From positions 1 through 64,000 of the forward strand of contig NZ_JAJBQV010000009.1 of the NCBI RefSeq assembly GCF_020539865.1: 64,000 nucleotides of DNA. The letters run 5' to 3'. Position numbers and translations under genes: made by a program. Of this stretch, positions 8,259 to 15,770 are shown piece after piece (position 1 is the stretch's first letter; every line of letters starts with the position of its first letter). The notes beneath the pieces were generated by a model. It saw only the letters and a list, made by a program, of their open reading frames with translations, had not been told where the DNA came from and made no database searches. This DNA comes from Megasphaera elsdenii (lineage in GTDB: Bacteria > Bacillota > Negativicutes > Veillonellales > Megasphaeraceae).

Positions 8259-8840
8259 ATGTGGTTCTTCCAAGATGTTATATTACAGCCCACAGAAGAC
8301 ATATCCGCTTCCTTCCTTTGGTCCAGAATCTACCGACAAGTTCATTTGGCACTTGTCAACAGCAAGGATGGACAGGGGATAATCCGATGTGGTGTCGCCT
8401 TTCCTGAGTATTCCGAGGAGAATCTGACACTGGGTCATCGACTTCGTTTGCTCGCTCCAGAAGAATCAGATCTGCAGCGTTTGAATCTGCCTGATGCACT
8501 GAAGCGTCTCATACCAGATTATGTGAGAATCAAAACTATTCGTCCAGTCCCCGTCAGAGCCTGTAAAGGCTTCGTGACATATAGCCGCTACCAGCCGGAA
8601 GCTACGGTTATGCAGAAAGCTAGACGCTATGCAAAGCGACACGGCATTTCAATAGAAGAAGCGCAAAAGCTTTTTCCCACGGCTGTCAGTAAGAATCGCT
8701 ATCCGTATATCCAGTTGGAGAGCATGACCAATCACCATCGTTTCAGCCTGTTCATCCAGAAGCAGGAAGCCGTAGAGCAGCCATGCAACGGTTTTTCTGC
8801 CTATGGATTCAGCAAGAAATCGTCTGTTCCTGATTTCTGA
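8259..8840 (+). CDS. cas6f: Csy4 / Cas6f crRNA-processing endoribonuclease
   Basis: Cuts pre-crRNA just 3' of the repeat stem and stays bound to the hairpin. The 193-residue protein aligns over its length with Pseudomonas Csy4. The start MWFFQDVILQPTED matches the family N-terminus, which puts the catalytic histidine at H29 (RQVHLAL), the same number as in Csy4. The C-terminal NGFSAYGFSKKSSVPDF matches the family end. I prefer the ATG at 8259 to the one at 8250 because AAAGGA (8244-8249) is well spaced only for 8259. It should process both arrays and the degenerate mini-array, whose stems are intact. Confidence 0.94.
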   Translation: MWFFQDVILQPTEDISASFLWSRIYRQVHLALVNSKDGQGIIRCGVAFPEYSEENLTLGHRLRLLAPEESDLQRLNLPDALKRLIPDYVRIKTIRPVPVRACKGFVTYSRYQPEATVMQKARRYAKRHGISIEEAQKLFPTAVSKNRYPYIQLESMTNHHRFSLFIQKQEAVEQPCNGFSAYGFSKKSSVPDF

Positions 8841-8863
8841 CCAAAGTTTTTACTATGTACCGG

Positions 8864-8886
8864 AAAGCCTTGTAAATCAAGGGTTT
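8864..8886 (+). terminator. weak terminator after csy4
   Basis: CCTTG (8868-8872), loop TAAAT, CAAGG (8878-8882), then GTTTT; A and T runs flank the stem. Only 5 bp, so termination may be partial before leader 2. Confidence 0.35.
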
Positions 8887-8890
8887 TGAC

Positions 8891-8970
8891 AAGCGCATAA
8901 AATTTTGGTTAAATAAGAGTAGACTGATGCAAGCTTAGGTAGCATCAGGATATTCGCACAAAAGTCTACT
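8891..8970 (+). promoter_or_regulatory. CRISPR leader 2
   Basis: Ends directly at the first repeat and is nearly identical to 147-223. It holds two inverted repeats: AGTAGACT (8918-8925) with AGTCTACT (8963-8970), and CTGATGC (8924-8930) with GCATCAG (8942-8948). The AAGCTTAGGTAG between them shares AGCTTAG with the repeat end. These are candidate promoter and integration-anchor motifs. Confidence 0.8.
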
Positions 8971-9420
8971 GTTAACTGCCGTATAGGCAGCTTAGAAATT
9001 GTTGAGCTGGCTTTCATTTCCAACGATGATGTTAACTGCCGTATAGGCAGCTTAGAAACATATTCTCGATGCTTTCGGAATGCTCCGTGCTGTTAACTGC
9101 CGTATAGGCAGCTTAGAAAAGAATCAGATTGTTGACGCATTGGGCACTGTAGTTAACTGCCGTATAGGCAGCTTAGAAAGTTCGCATCGGAGTACATGCA
9201 ACACCCAGACCGTTAACTGCCGTATAGGCAGCTTAGAAAAAATTATCGAGCCCATAAAAAATAGCCATTATGTTAACTGCCGTATAGGCAGCTTAGAAAA
9301 AAAGGCCGGTCACAATGCTCATGGCCAAATTGTTAACTGCCGTATAGGCAGCTTAGAAATCAAATGACGGCTACAAATGCTCAAGTACAGACGTTAACTG
9401 CCGTATAGGCAGCTTAGAAA
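8971..9420 (+). CRISPR. type I-F CRISPR array 2 (8 repeats, 7 spacers)
   Basis: Eight identical 28-nt repeats start at 8971, 9031, 9092, 9152, 9212, 9272, 9332 and 9393. Spacers are 32 or 33 nt. The repeat begins GTTAACTGCCGTATAGG and ends CTTAGAAA. From memory it differs by about two bases from the classical Pseudomonas/Escherichia I-F repeat, and it carries the CTGCC/GGCAG stem. The last repeat shows no decay, so the trailer end may have been cut off by a rearrangement: a gene fragment begins at once at 9421. The spacers could not be matched to any target without a search. Confidence 0.98.
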
Positions 9421-9642
9421 CCGCCCGTGATGGCCGCAGAGGTCGATTTCACCGCCCGGCGTGAACCAACGCAGATGCCAGTGATTGCCTTCTTTTACGG
9501 TAAAAGCCGTTTCGGATAAGCTGTTTTCCATGGCAATGTGTTGCATCAATTCGTCAGGCAGCCACTGGTCCAGGACGCAGACGGCAGCCGGGTTTCTTTT
9601 GAATATTTCCTTAGTAAAAGCGTTGACAATGTAACATTTTAT
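9421..9642 (-). pseudogene. PhzF-family epimerase fragment, truncated by the CRISPR array
   Basis: Read on the minus strand, this encodes about 71 residues resembling the N-terminus of PhzF-like isomerases: YIVNAFTKEIFKRNPAAVCV, then LSETAFTVKEGNHWHLRWFT and PGGEIDLCGH, where intact members continue with AT. The full family is about 260-300 residues, so most of the gene is missing. The frame runs into the last CRISPR repeat and stops there. The expected ATG start appears as ATA (9640-9642) behind an AAAAGGAAC ribosome site. It is a relic marking the right junction of the CRISPR locus. Confidence 0.75.
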
Positions 9643-9742
9643 AAAGCAAGAGTTCCTTTTTTAGTCATCGTATCACAGTCCGCTTAGACTGGCAACGATG
9701 GGCATGAAACATATAGATTTCGTAAATAAAAACAATTATTCG

Positions 9743-9771
9743 TTGATAAATTGTTGAATATGGAGTATAAT
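9743..9771 (+). promoter_or_regulatory. etfBA promoter
   Basis: -35 TTGATA (9743-9748), 17-bp spacer, -10 TATAAT (9766-9771), about 36 bp ahead of the etfB start. Confidence 0.75.
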
Positions 9772-9807
9772 AGGTTACATAAGAAGACGAAAAAAGGAGG
9801 CTTACTT

Positions 9808-10590
9808 ATGAATATTGTAGTTTTGGTAAAGCAAGTTCCTGCAATTTCTGATATTGAAATCGCCAAAGATAACAACTTGGTCCGCGTCGGCGCACCGTCG
9901 ATGCTCAACCCCGTTGATAAACATGCCATTGAAGCGGCTGTAGCTGTCAAGGAAGTGGTTGGTGGTACGGTCACGCTTTTGACGATGGGCAATGCGCTGG
10001 CTGGGGAAATGATGCGTGATGGTATTGCTATTGGTGCCGATAAGGGCGTCCTCATTTCGGATGAACGCATGGCTGGCTCCGATACGCTGGCAACGGGCCT
10101 GGTATTGGCCAAAGCCATTGAAAAACTGGGCGGCGTCGATCTGGTCTTTACGGGCAAGCGCTCGACCGATGGCGACACTGGGCAGATCCCGCCGGCTATT
10201 GCCCAGCGTTTAGGCATGGCGCTTATTTCCTATGCTGATTCGGTCAGCGTCGAAGGTACGACGATTACGGCGACGCGCTTGAACCACGACGGCATCGAAA
10301 CCGTCCAGGCTCAGGTACCGGCTGTCGTATCGGTTACGGAAAAGAGCAATACGCCGCGTTCCCCGAAGATTCGCGGGAAAATGGCTGCCAAGAAAGCCGT
10401 CTTTGATGTCTGGAAAGTGGAAGACTTGGGCCTCGATGCAGCAAGTGTCGGGAAATCTGGTTCGGCGACGAAAGTCACGGAACTGTTTGCACCGGAACCG
10501 AATCCGGTCGGCGTCATGATTGAAGGGGCTACGCCGGCAGACGCTGCGGCTAATCTCGTCAAAGAACTGACTGCCAAGAACTTGCTGTAA
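9808..10590 (+). CDS. etfB: electron transfer flavoprotein beta subunit
   Basis: Small subunit of the EtfBA heterodimer, which passes electrons between NADH, ferredoxin and acyl-CoA dehydrogenases; in Megasphaera-type anaerobes it serves flavin-based electron bifurcation in butyrate and caproate formation. The 260 residues start MNIVVLVKQVPAISDIEIAK and contain GADKGVLISDE, FTGKRSTDGDTGQIPPAIAQ and ATRLNHDGIETV, all conserved EtfB segments. ATG 9808 follows AAAAAGGAGG. etfA follows after 13 bp. No acyl-CoA dehydrogenase gene is in the window. Confidence 0.96.
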   Translation: MNIVVLVKQVPAISDIEIAKDNNLVRVGAPSMLNPVDKHAIEAAVAVKEVVGGTVTLLTMGNALAGEMMRDGIAIGADKGVLISDERMAGSDTLATGLVLAKAIEKLGGVDLVFTGKRSTDGDTGQIPPAIAQRLGMALISYADSVSVEGTTITATRLNHDGIETVQAQVPAVVSVTEKSNTPRSPKIRGKMAAKKAVFDVWKVEDLGLDAASVGKSGSATKVTELFAPEPNPVGVMIEGATPADAAANLVKELTAKNLL

Positions 10591-10603
10591 GGAGGGCTGA
10601 ATT

Positions 10604-11605
10604 ATGGAATTGAAACAGAATATCTGCGTATATATAGAAATCGCCGGCGGTGCCCTGAGCCCGCTGAGCATCGAATTGTTGGGCAAAGCCCGTCAGCTGG
10701 CCGATGCCAAGGGCAAACAGGTCGTCGCCTTCGTCGCCGGTGCCGATACGGCCAAAGCCAGCCAGGAAGCCATTTCCTACGGTGCTGATGCCGTCGTCGC
10801 TGTCGAAGACAGTGCCCTGGCTGCCTACGATTCCGTCTTGTACACCAAAGCTATCGCCGCTTTGGCTGAAAAATATGAACCGAGTGTCATCTTCATCGGC
10901 GGTTCGCCCGATGGCCGTGATCTTGGCGGCCGCTTGTCGGCTCAGCTCGGCGTCGGCTTGGTTGCTGACTGCACGGACGTCCGTTTTGAAGGCGATGACG
11001 ATACGCTGACCTGGATCCGTCCGGCTTATACGGGCAAGCTCTTCGTCAAGATCCAGACGACGACGCGGCCTCAGCTGGCTACGATTAGCGATAAGATTTT
11101 CCACGGTACGCCGGCAGATCCGTCCCGGACTGGCGAAATCGTCAAGGAAAAGGTTGACTTCTCCAGCCTGGCTCCGTCCGTCAAGGTGACGAACTTTGAA
11201 GCCGTTGAAAAAGAAGCAGAAGAACTGACTATCACGACGGCTGATGTCGTCGTCGGTGCTGGCCGCGGCGTCCATACGGAAGAGGGGATGAAAGCGGTCC
11301 AGGCCTTTGCTCAGCGCATCGGTGCTGCTTTCGGTGTTTCCAAACCCCTCGTCGATAAAGAATGGGCACCTTATGAATGGCAGATCGGCATTACGGGCAA
11401 GAAAATCGCTCCGAAGATTTACATTGCCCTGGGCGTTTCCGGTGCTATTCAGCATAAACTGGGCATCCAGGATGCGGGCATCATCATTGCCGTCAATAAA
11501 GACCCGGACGCACCGATCTTCAAGTTCGCCCACTACGGTATCGTAGGTGACCTCTTTGAAGTCATGCCGGAACTGGAAAAACAGATTAAAAAGATTCGTG
11601 GCTAG
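10604..11605 (+). CDS. etfA: electron transfer flavoprotein alpha subunit
   Basis: FAD-binding large subunit partner of EtfB, 333 residues. The C-terminal FAD domain carries the family motifs VVVGAGRGVHTEEGM, SGAIQHKLGIQDAG, and IIAVNKDPDAPIFKFAHYGI followed by VGDLFEVMPEL. There is no N-terminal ferredoxin domain. Its RBS (GGAGGG) is in the short gap after etfB, and a strong terminator follows at 11645. The two genes form a dedicated bicistron. Confidence 0.96.
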   Translation: MELKQNICVYIEIAGGALSPLSIELLGKARQLADAKGKQVVAFVAGADTAKASQEAISYGADAVVAVEDSALAAYDSVLYTKAIAALAEKYEPSVIFIGGSPDGRDLGGRLSAQLGVGLVADCTDVRFEGDDDTLTWIRPAYTGKLFVKIQTTTRPQLATISDKIFHGTPADPSRTGEIVKEKVDFSSLAPSVKVTNFEAVEKEAEELTITTADVVVGAGRGVHTEEGMKAVQAFAQRIGAAFGVSKPLVDKEWAPYEWQIGITGKKIAPKIYIALGVSGAIQHKLGIQDAGIIIAVNKDPDAPIFKFAHYGIVGDLFEVMPELEKQIKKIRG

Positions 11606-11621
11606 AAATAGTTTGTCGTTC

Positions 11622-11643
11622 ATCAAACTTTCAACTTCAAACT
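11622..11643 (+). repeat. dispersed intergenic repeat CAAACTTTCAACTTC, copy 1
   Basis: A 22-bp block identical to 17917-17938, with core CAAACTTTCAACTTCAAACT. A related inverted form is at 31717-31744. It is preceded here by GTCGTTCATC, another recurring intergenic motif. Confidence 0.65.
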
Positions 11644-11644
11644 C

Positions 11645-11681
11645 AAAAAGGGGCTGTCTTCATGCGACAGCCTCTTTTTTA
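11645..11681 (+). terminator. etfBA terminator
   Basis: Stem GGGGCTGTC/GACAGCCTC around TTCATGC, followed by TTTTTT: a classical intrinsic terminator. Confidence 0.88.
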
Positions 11682-11690
11682 TGCTATAAT
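11682..11690 (+). promoter_or_regulatory. extended -10 for the TPR gene
   Basis: TGC-TATAAT directly after the terminator T-run and 48 bp before the next start codon. No convincing -35 is seen. Confidence 0.45.
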
Positions 11691-11737
11691 ACTTTTGTCA
11701 TATACAAAATGTTGTGAAAAAATACGGAGGTGGTTCC

Positions 11738-13024
11738 ATGGATTCTTTTGCTGCCCGCCAGGCTTGCCGCGATGGCCGCTATGAGGAAGTCCTGGCAATG
11801 TACGGCAAGGCTGCGCCCGATGGGTCTTGGTCGTGTTGGGATTATTACTACTATGCCTATGCCCTGCGCAAGACGAAGCAGTACCGGAAAGGCCGGGAAA
11901 TCGCCCGGGCCGGTATGATGGCTTTTCCCGATTTTACCAATCTGCACGGGATTTACTGCTGGTGCCTGTATTATCTGTATATCCAGAAGTTCGATGAACG
12001 GACCTATTCGCCAGCCGATTTCCGCCGCGCTGTCGATGCTATCTTGAAGTACAGTCGGCAGGAAGCGTACAGTCCGTATGCCCTGGCCGTATGGCGCATG
12101 GTCGATGTTCTCAAGAACAAGCCGGGCCAGACCGCTCTCATGGGCGCCTATTTGCGCCGACTCGACCCGGACCAGCTGCCGGACCAGGAAAAGACGGTGA
12201 CCTTGAAAGGGCGGGAACAGGTCATTGCATCGGACCGGGAACGGTGGTACTCCCTCATGAGTCGCATCTTGGTCAAGGAAGAAAAGTATGACGACTGCAT
12301 CACCTTGTGCCAGCAAGCCTTGAACTATTTTCCCCAGCTCCATCACGACAATGATATCTGGTTCTCTTACCGCATCGCCCTCTGTCAGCTGCGCCAGGGC
12401 CAAGTCTCAGAAGGGCGGCAGCGCCTGGAAAACCTGCTGAAATATAAGCAGCACTGGATTCTCTATCGCGGCCTGTTCTTTGCGTCCCAGGCGGAAGGCG
12501 ATAGTGCGGCTATGCGCCGCTATGGGGCGTCGGCGTTTCTGGCCGGCGGTGAATTCAAGGGCAAAGTCAATTTCCTAGTTCAGTTCGCTCAGGCCTTGGA
12601 GAATATGGGCGGCTATGAGAAATTGGCTTATTACCATTATCTCCTGGCCCGGGACGTGCGGCAGGACCAGCACTGGAAGGTCAAGGCCGAACTCATTGCC
12701 AAAGTCGACAGCTATGCTTTACCGGAACCGAACCGGCGGGACTTGATGGATGGCTTGCATGAATTCTGGATGGCTGAGAAACATACCGGCCAGACCTGCC
12801 ATAAAGGCCGTATCGAGCGGATCCTTCCCGGCGGCAAGGCCGGCTTCCTCAAGGACAGTGAGGGCAGCCAGTACTATTTCCGCACGGCGTCGCTGTACCG
12901 CGTTCGCCCGCAAGAAGGGGAGAGAGTCACTTTCTACGTAGAGGACTTCTTTGAGACAGGGAAAGAAAAACCGGCTCATCGCGCCGTGGACATCGAACCA
13001 GTTTTGCTATATCATAAGAAGTGA
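11738..13024 (+). CDS. TPR-like protein with C-terminal OB/cold-shock-like domain
   Basis: 428 residues, function unknown. Most of it is helical and tetratricopeptide-like (YYYYAYALRKTKQYRKGREI, LVKEEKYDDCITLCQQALNY, IALCQLRQGQVSEGRQRLEN), suggesting a protein-binding scaffold. From about residue 350 there is a small beta-rich domain (KGRIERILPGGKAGFLKDSE through GERVTFYVEDFFE) laid out like a cold-shock or OB fold, so RNA binding is possible. No signal peptide or membrane segment. ATG 11738 follows ACGGAGGTGG. dcd follows closely. Confidence 0.6.
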   Translation: MDSFAARQACRDGRYEEVLAMYGKAAPDGSWSCWDYYYYAYALRKTKQYRKGREIARAGMMAFPDFTNLHGIYCWCLYYLYIQKFDERTYSPADFRRAVDAILKYSRQEAYSPYALAVWRMVDVLKNKPGQTALMGAYLRRLDPDQLPDQEKTVTLKGREQVIASDRERWYSLMSRILVKEEKYDDCITLCQQALNYFPQLHHDNDIWFSYRIALCQLRQGQVSEGRQRLENLLKYKQHWILYRGLFFASQAEGDSAAMRRYGASAFLAGGEFKGKVNFLVQFAQALENMGGYEKLAYYHYLLARDVRQDQHWKVKAELIAKVDSYALPEPNRRDLMDGLHEFWMAEKHTGQTCHKGRIERILPGGKAGFLKDSEGSQYYFRTASLYRVRPQEGERVTFYVEDFFETGKEKPAHRAVDIEPVLLYHKK

Positions 13025-13051
13025 ATTTACTAGAGAAAGTGAGTGGCACTC

Positions 13052-13579
13052 ATGATTTTATCAGGCAAGGAAATTGTCAAGCATTTAGGTAAGGAAATCA
13101 TTATCGAACCTTTCCATCCGGAACGGGTCAATCCCAATAGTTATAATCTGTCCCTGCACAACGAGCTCATGGTCTATGACCATAATGAATTAGACATGGC
13201 CAAACCCAATCCGGCGTCGACCATCTATATCCCTAAGTCGGGCTACGTCTTGCAGCCCAATAAGCTCTACTTGGGCCGGACTAACGAATATACCCGCACG
13301 GATGGCTATATCCCTATGCTCGAAGGCCGGTCGTCCGTTGGCCGTCTGGGTGTCTTTATCCACGTCACGGCTGGTTTCGGCGACGTCGGTTTTGCCGGCT
13401 ACTGGACGCTGGAAATCTTTTGCGTTCAGCCCATCCGCATCTATCCGAACGTGGAAATCTGCCAGATTTACTATCACGATATCGACGGCGAATACGATAC
13501 GTATAAACATGGCAAATACCAGAACAATACGGGCATCCAGCCGAGTATGCTCTGGAAAGACTTTGAAAAGATGAAATAA
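13052..13579 (+). CDS. dcd: dCTP deaminase
   Basis: Deaminates dCTP to dUTP (and, in bifunctional members, on to dUMP) for thymidylate synthesis. The 175 residues start MILSGKEIVKHLGKEIIIEP and contain the family core EGRSSVGRLGVFIHVTAGFG followed by AGYWTLEI, whose glutamate is the expected catalytic base. The C-terminal YQNNTGIQPS is also typical. ATG 13052 is preferred over an in-frame GTG three codons earlier because it matches the family start. Confidence 0.92.
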   Translation: MILSGKEIVKHLGKEIIIEPFHPERVNPNSYNLSLHNELMVYDHNELDMAKPNPASTIYIPKSGYVLQPNKLYLGRTNEYTRTDGYIPMLEGRSSVGRLGVFIHVTAGFGDVGFAGYWTLEIFCVQPIRIYPNVEICQIYYHDIDGEYDTYKHGKYQNNTGIQPSMLWKDFEKMK

Positions 13580-13590
13580 GAGGAAGTGTC

Positions 13591-14574
13591 ATGATGAAAG
13601 AAATAGAGATAATGGATATGGCCCGGACGAATGGCTTCCGCCTGGGCAATGCGCAGGACCGCCAAGGAGGCACGGGCTGCACGGTCTTGGTATTTCCCGA
13701 TAGCGCGCCCTGCGCCGTCGATGTCCGCGGCGGCGGCCCGGCCAGCCGGGAATCGGAACTCCTCAGTCCCATGGCGGCTGCGTCGGGTATCCACGCCATC
13801 TTGCTCAGCGGTGGCAGCGCTTTCGGCCTCAATGCTTCGGCAGGGGTCATGCAGTATCTGGAAGAACAGCGCATCGGTTTCGATACGCGTATCTGCAAAG
13901 TGCCTCTCGTCGTCGAGTCGTGTATTTATGACCTGGGCTGTGGCGACAACGTTCGTCCCGATGCGGCCATGGGCTATGCGGCCTGTCAGGCAGCGGAAAC
14001 GGGGGACTTCCGTGAAGGCTGTTACGGCGCCGGCACGGGGGCGACGGTCGGCAAGCTCTGCGGTCCGGACTACATGATGAAATCTGGTATCGGCGCTTAT
14101 GCCGTCCAAGTCGGGGCGCTCCAGGTCGGGGCCATCGTTACGGTCAACGCCGTCGGCGATGTCCTCGATGAACAGGGACAGATCCTGGCCGGTATGCGCA
14201 GCCGCGACGGCCAGGGCTTTGCCGATACGCGGCGGGTCATGCTGGAAGAAGCGGGCCAGACGCCGACCCTCTTTTCTCAGCGTGCTGTCGGGACGACGAC
14301 CAATACGACTATCGGTGCTGTCGTCACCAATGGCCGCTTTGACAAGGCGCAGCTCAAAAAAATTGCCGCCTTAGGCAGTAACGGCATTGTCCGCACTATC
14401 CGTCCCGTCAACACGACGGCCGATGGAGATTCTCTCTATGCAGCCAGCGTCGGCAGCGTTTCGGCTGAATTGAGCCTAACCGGCACGATAGCGGCTTACG
14501 TCGTAGAAAGAGCCATCCGCCGCGCCGTCTGCCAGGCTGAAAGCCTGTATGGCATAGAGGCGTGCAGTTTATGA
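13591..14574 (+). CDS. P1/S58-family aminopeptidase (DmpA-like)
   Basis: Member of the self-processing peptidase family S58 (DmpA, BapA, NylC relatives), 327 residues. Visible landmarks are HAILLSGGSAFGLNASAGVM, the glycine-rich CYGAGTGATVGKL, and the autocleavage region VGTTTNTTIGAVVTN, where a Thr/Ser becomes the N-terminal nucleophile after processing. Substrates of bacterial homologues vary (beta-amino peptides, D-amino peptides), so specificity is not assigned. It starts 11 bp after dcd, likely in one operon. Confidence 0.88.
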   Translation: MMKEIEIMDMARTNGFRLGNAQDRQGGTGCTVLVFPDSAPCAVDVRGGGPASRESELLSPMAAASGIHAILLSGGSAFGLNASAGVMQYLEEQRIGFDTRICKVPLVVESCIYDLGCGDNVRPDAAMGYAACQAAETGDFREGCYGAGTGATVGKLCGPDYMMKSGIGAYAVQVGALQVGAIVTVNAVGDVLDEQGQILAGMRSRDGQGFADTRRVMLEEAGQTPTLFSQRAVGTTTNTTIGAVVTNGRFDKAQLKKIAALGSNGIVRTIRPVNTTADGDSLYAASVGSVSAELSLTGTIAAYVVERAIRRAVCQAESLYGIEACSL

Positions 14575-14596
14575 TTCTGGAATTCTCCCTGCAAGC

Positions 14597-14618
14597 GGGC
14601 CGCCCTTTGGGACGGCCC
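14597..14618 (+). terminator. GC hairpin before glf
   Basis: GGGCCGCCC, loop TTT, GGGACGGCCC with one bulged base. Without a clear T-run it may be a weak terminator or a processing/stability hairpin. Confidence 0.4.
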
Positions 14619-14654
14619 TTACAAAGTGATTAACAACGAAATGAGGATTTAACT

Positions 14655-15770
14655 ATGTATGATTACGTCATCGTCGGCAGCGGCCTCTTTGGCTGTGTCT
14701 TTGCCCACGAGATGCATAAAGCCGGTCGGCAGTGCCTGGTCCTGGAACGGCGGGATCATGTCGGCGGCAATGTCTATTGTGAAGAAAGGGATGGTATCCA
14801 TATCCATCGTTATGGCGCCCACATTTTCCACACGTCAGACCGTAAGGTCTGGGACTACGTCAACCAGTTCGTCGAGTTCAATCATTTTATCAATGCACCG
14901 ATTGCCAATTATAAGGGCGAACTGTACAATCTGCCTTTTAACATGAATACCTTTGCCAAGATGTGGGGCATCATCACGCCGGAACAGGCAGCGGCTAAGA
15001 TTGAAGGCCAGCGCCGGGCGTCGGGCATTACGGAGCCGAAGAACCTGGAAGAACAGGCCATTTCCCTTATCGGCACGGATGTATATACGAAGCTGATCAA
15101 AGGCTATACGGAAAAGCAGTGGGGCCGGAGCTGTCAGGATTTGCCGGCTTTCATCATCAAGCGCCTGCCCGTGCGCTACACCTTTGACAATAATTATTTC
15201 GACGACGATTATCAAGGGATTCCCAAAGGCGGTTATAACGTCCTCATCGATGCCCTCTTGGATGGCATCGAAGTGCGGACCGGCGTCGATTATAACCAGG
15301 AACGGGCGTCGTATCTGGATGTAGCCCGTAAAGTCGTCTATACCGGTCCCATTGACGAATATTTTGGCTACCGCTTAGGCCATCTGGCTTATCGTGGTCT
15401 GCGTTTTGAAACAGAACGTTATAACGAAGTCAACCATCAAGGCGTGGCCGTCATGAATTACACCGACCGGGAAACGCCGTATACGCGGACGATTGAGCAC
15501 AAGCATTTTGAATTCGGCAGGCAGCCTGTGACGTATGTCACCAAGGAATATCCGGCCGAATGGCAGTCCGGCCAGGAAGCGTATTACCCGGTCAACGATG
15601 ATGCCAATCAGGGACTGTACCGTAAATATGCAGCTTTGGCCCGCCATGAATATAACGTCATCTTCGGCGGCCGCCTGGCAGAATATAAATATTACGACAT
15701 GGACGACGTCATTGCCAGTGCCCTGGCTGCCGTAGAAAGGGAAGGATATCATGCAGAAACGAATTCGTAA
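14655..15770 (+). CDS. glf: UDP-galactopyranose mutase
   Basis: FAD enzyme that converts UDP-galactopyranose to UDP-galactofuranose for cell-surface glycans. 371 residues. N-terminal dinucleotide fold YVIVGSGLFGCVFAHEMHKA, followed by the family signature HVGGNVYCEE, YGAHIFHTSD and, later, YTEKQWGRSCQDLP and RLPVRYTFDNNYF. The 3' end overlaps galU by 20 bp, tying galactofuranose formation to UDP-hexose supply. Confidence 0.95.
   Translation: MYDYVIVGSGLFGCVFAHEMHKAGRQCLVLERRDHVGGNVYCEERDGIHIHRYGAHIFHTSDRKVWDYVNQFVEFNHFINAPIANYKGELYNLPFNMNTFAKMWGIITPEQAAAKIEGQRRASGITEPKNLEEQAISLIGTDVYTKLIKGYTEKQWGRSCQDLPAFIIKRLPVRYTFDNNYFDDDYQGIPKGGYNVLIDALLDGIEVRTGVDYNQERASYLDVARKVVYTGPIDEYFGYRLGHLAYRGLRFETERYNEVNHQGVAVMNYTDRETPYTRTIEHKHFEFGRQPVTYVTKEYPAEWQSGQEAYYPVNDDANQGLYRKYAALARHEYNVIFGGRLAEYKYYDMDDVIASALAAVEREGYHAETNS

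Noticed and set aside
524..8840. CRISPR-associated transposon (Tn7-like I-F3)
   Set aside because: cas1 and a complete cas2-3 are present and no tnsA/B/C or tniQ gene is seen, so this is an interference-type I-F locus.
9080..9367. 95-residue reading frame with repeated VNCRIGSLE
   Set aside because: It is a translation of the CRISPR repeats and spacers, not a gene.
14597..14618. strong terminator after the S58 peptidase gene
   Set aside because: The hairpin is stable but lacks a T-run, so it is listed only with low confidence.
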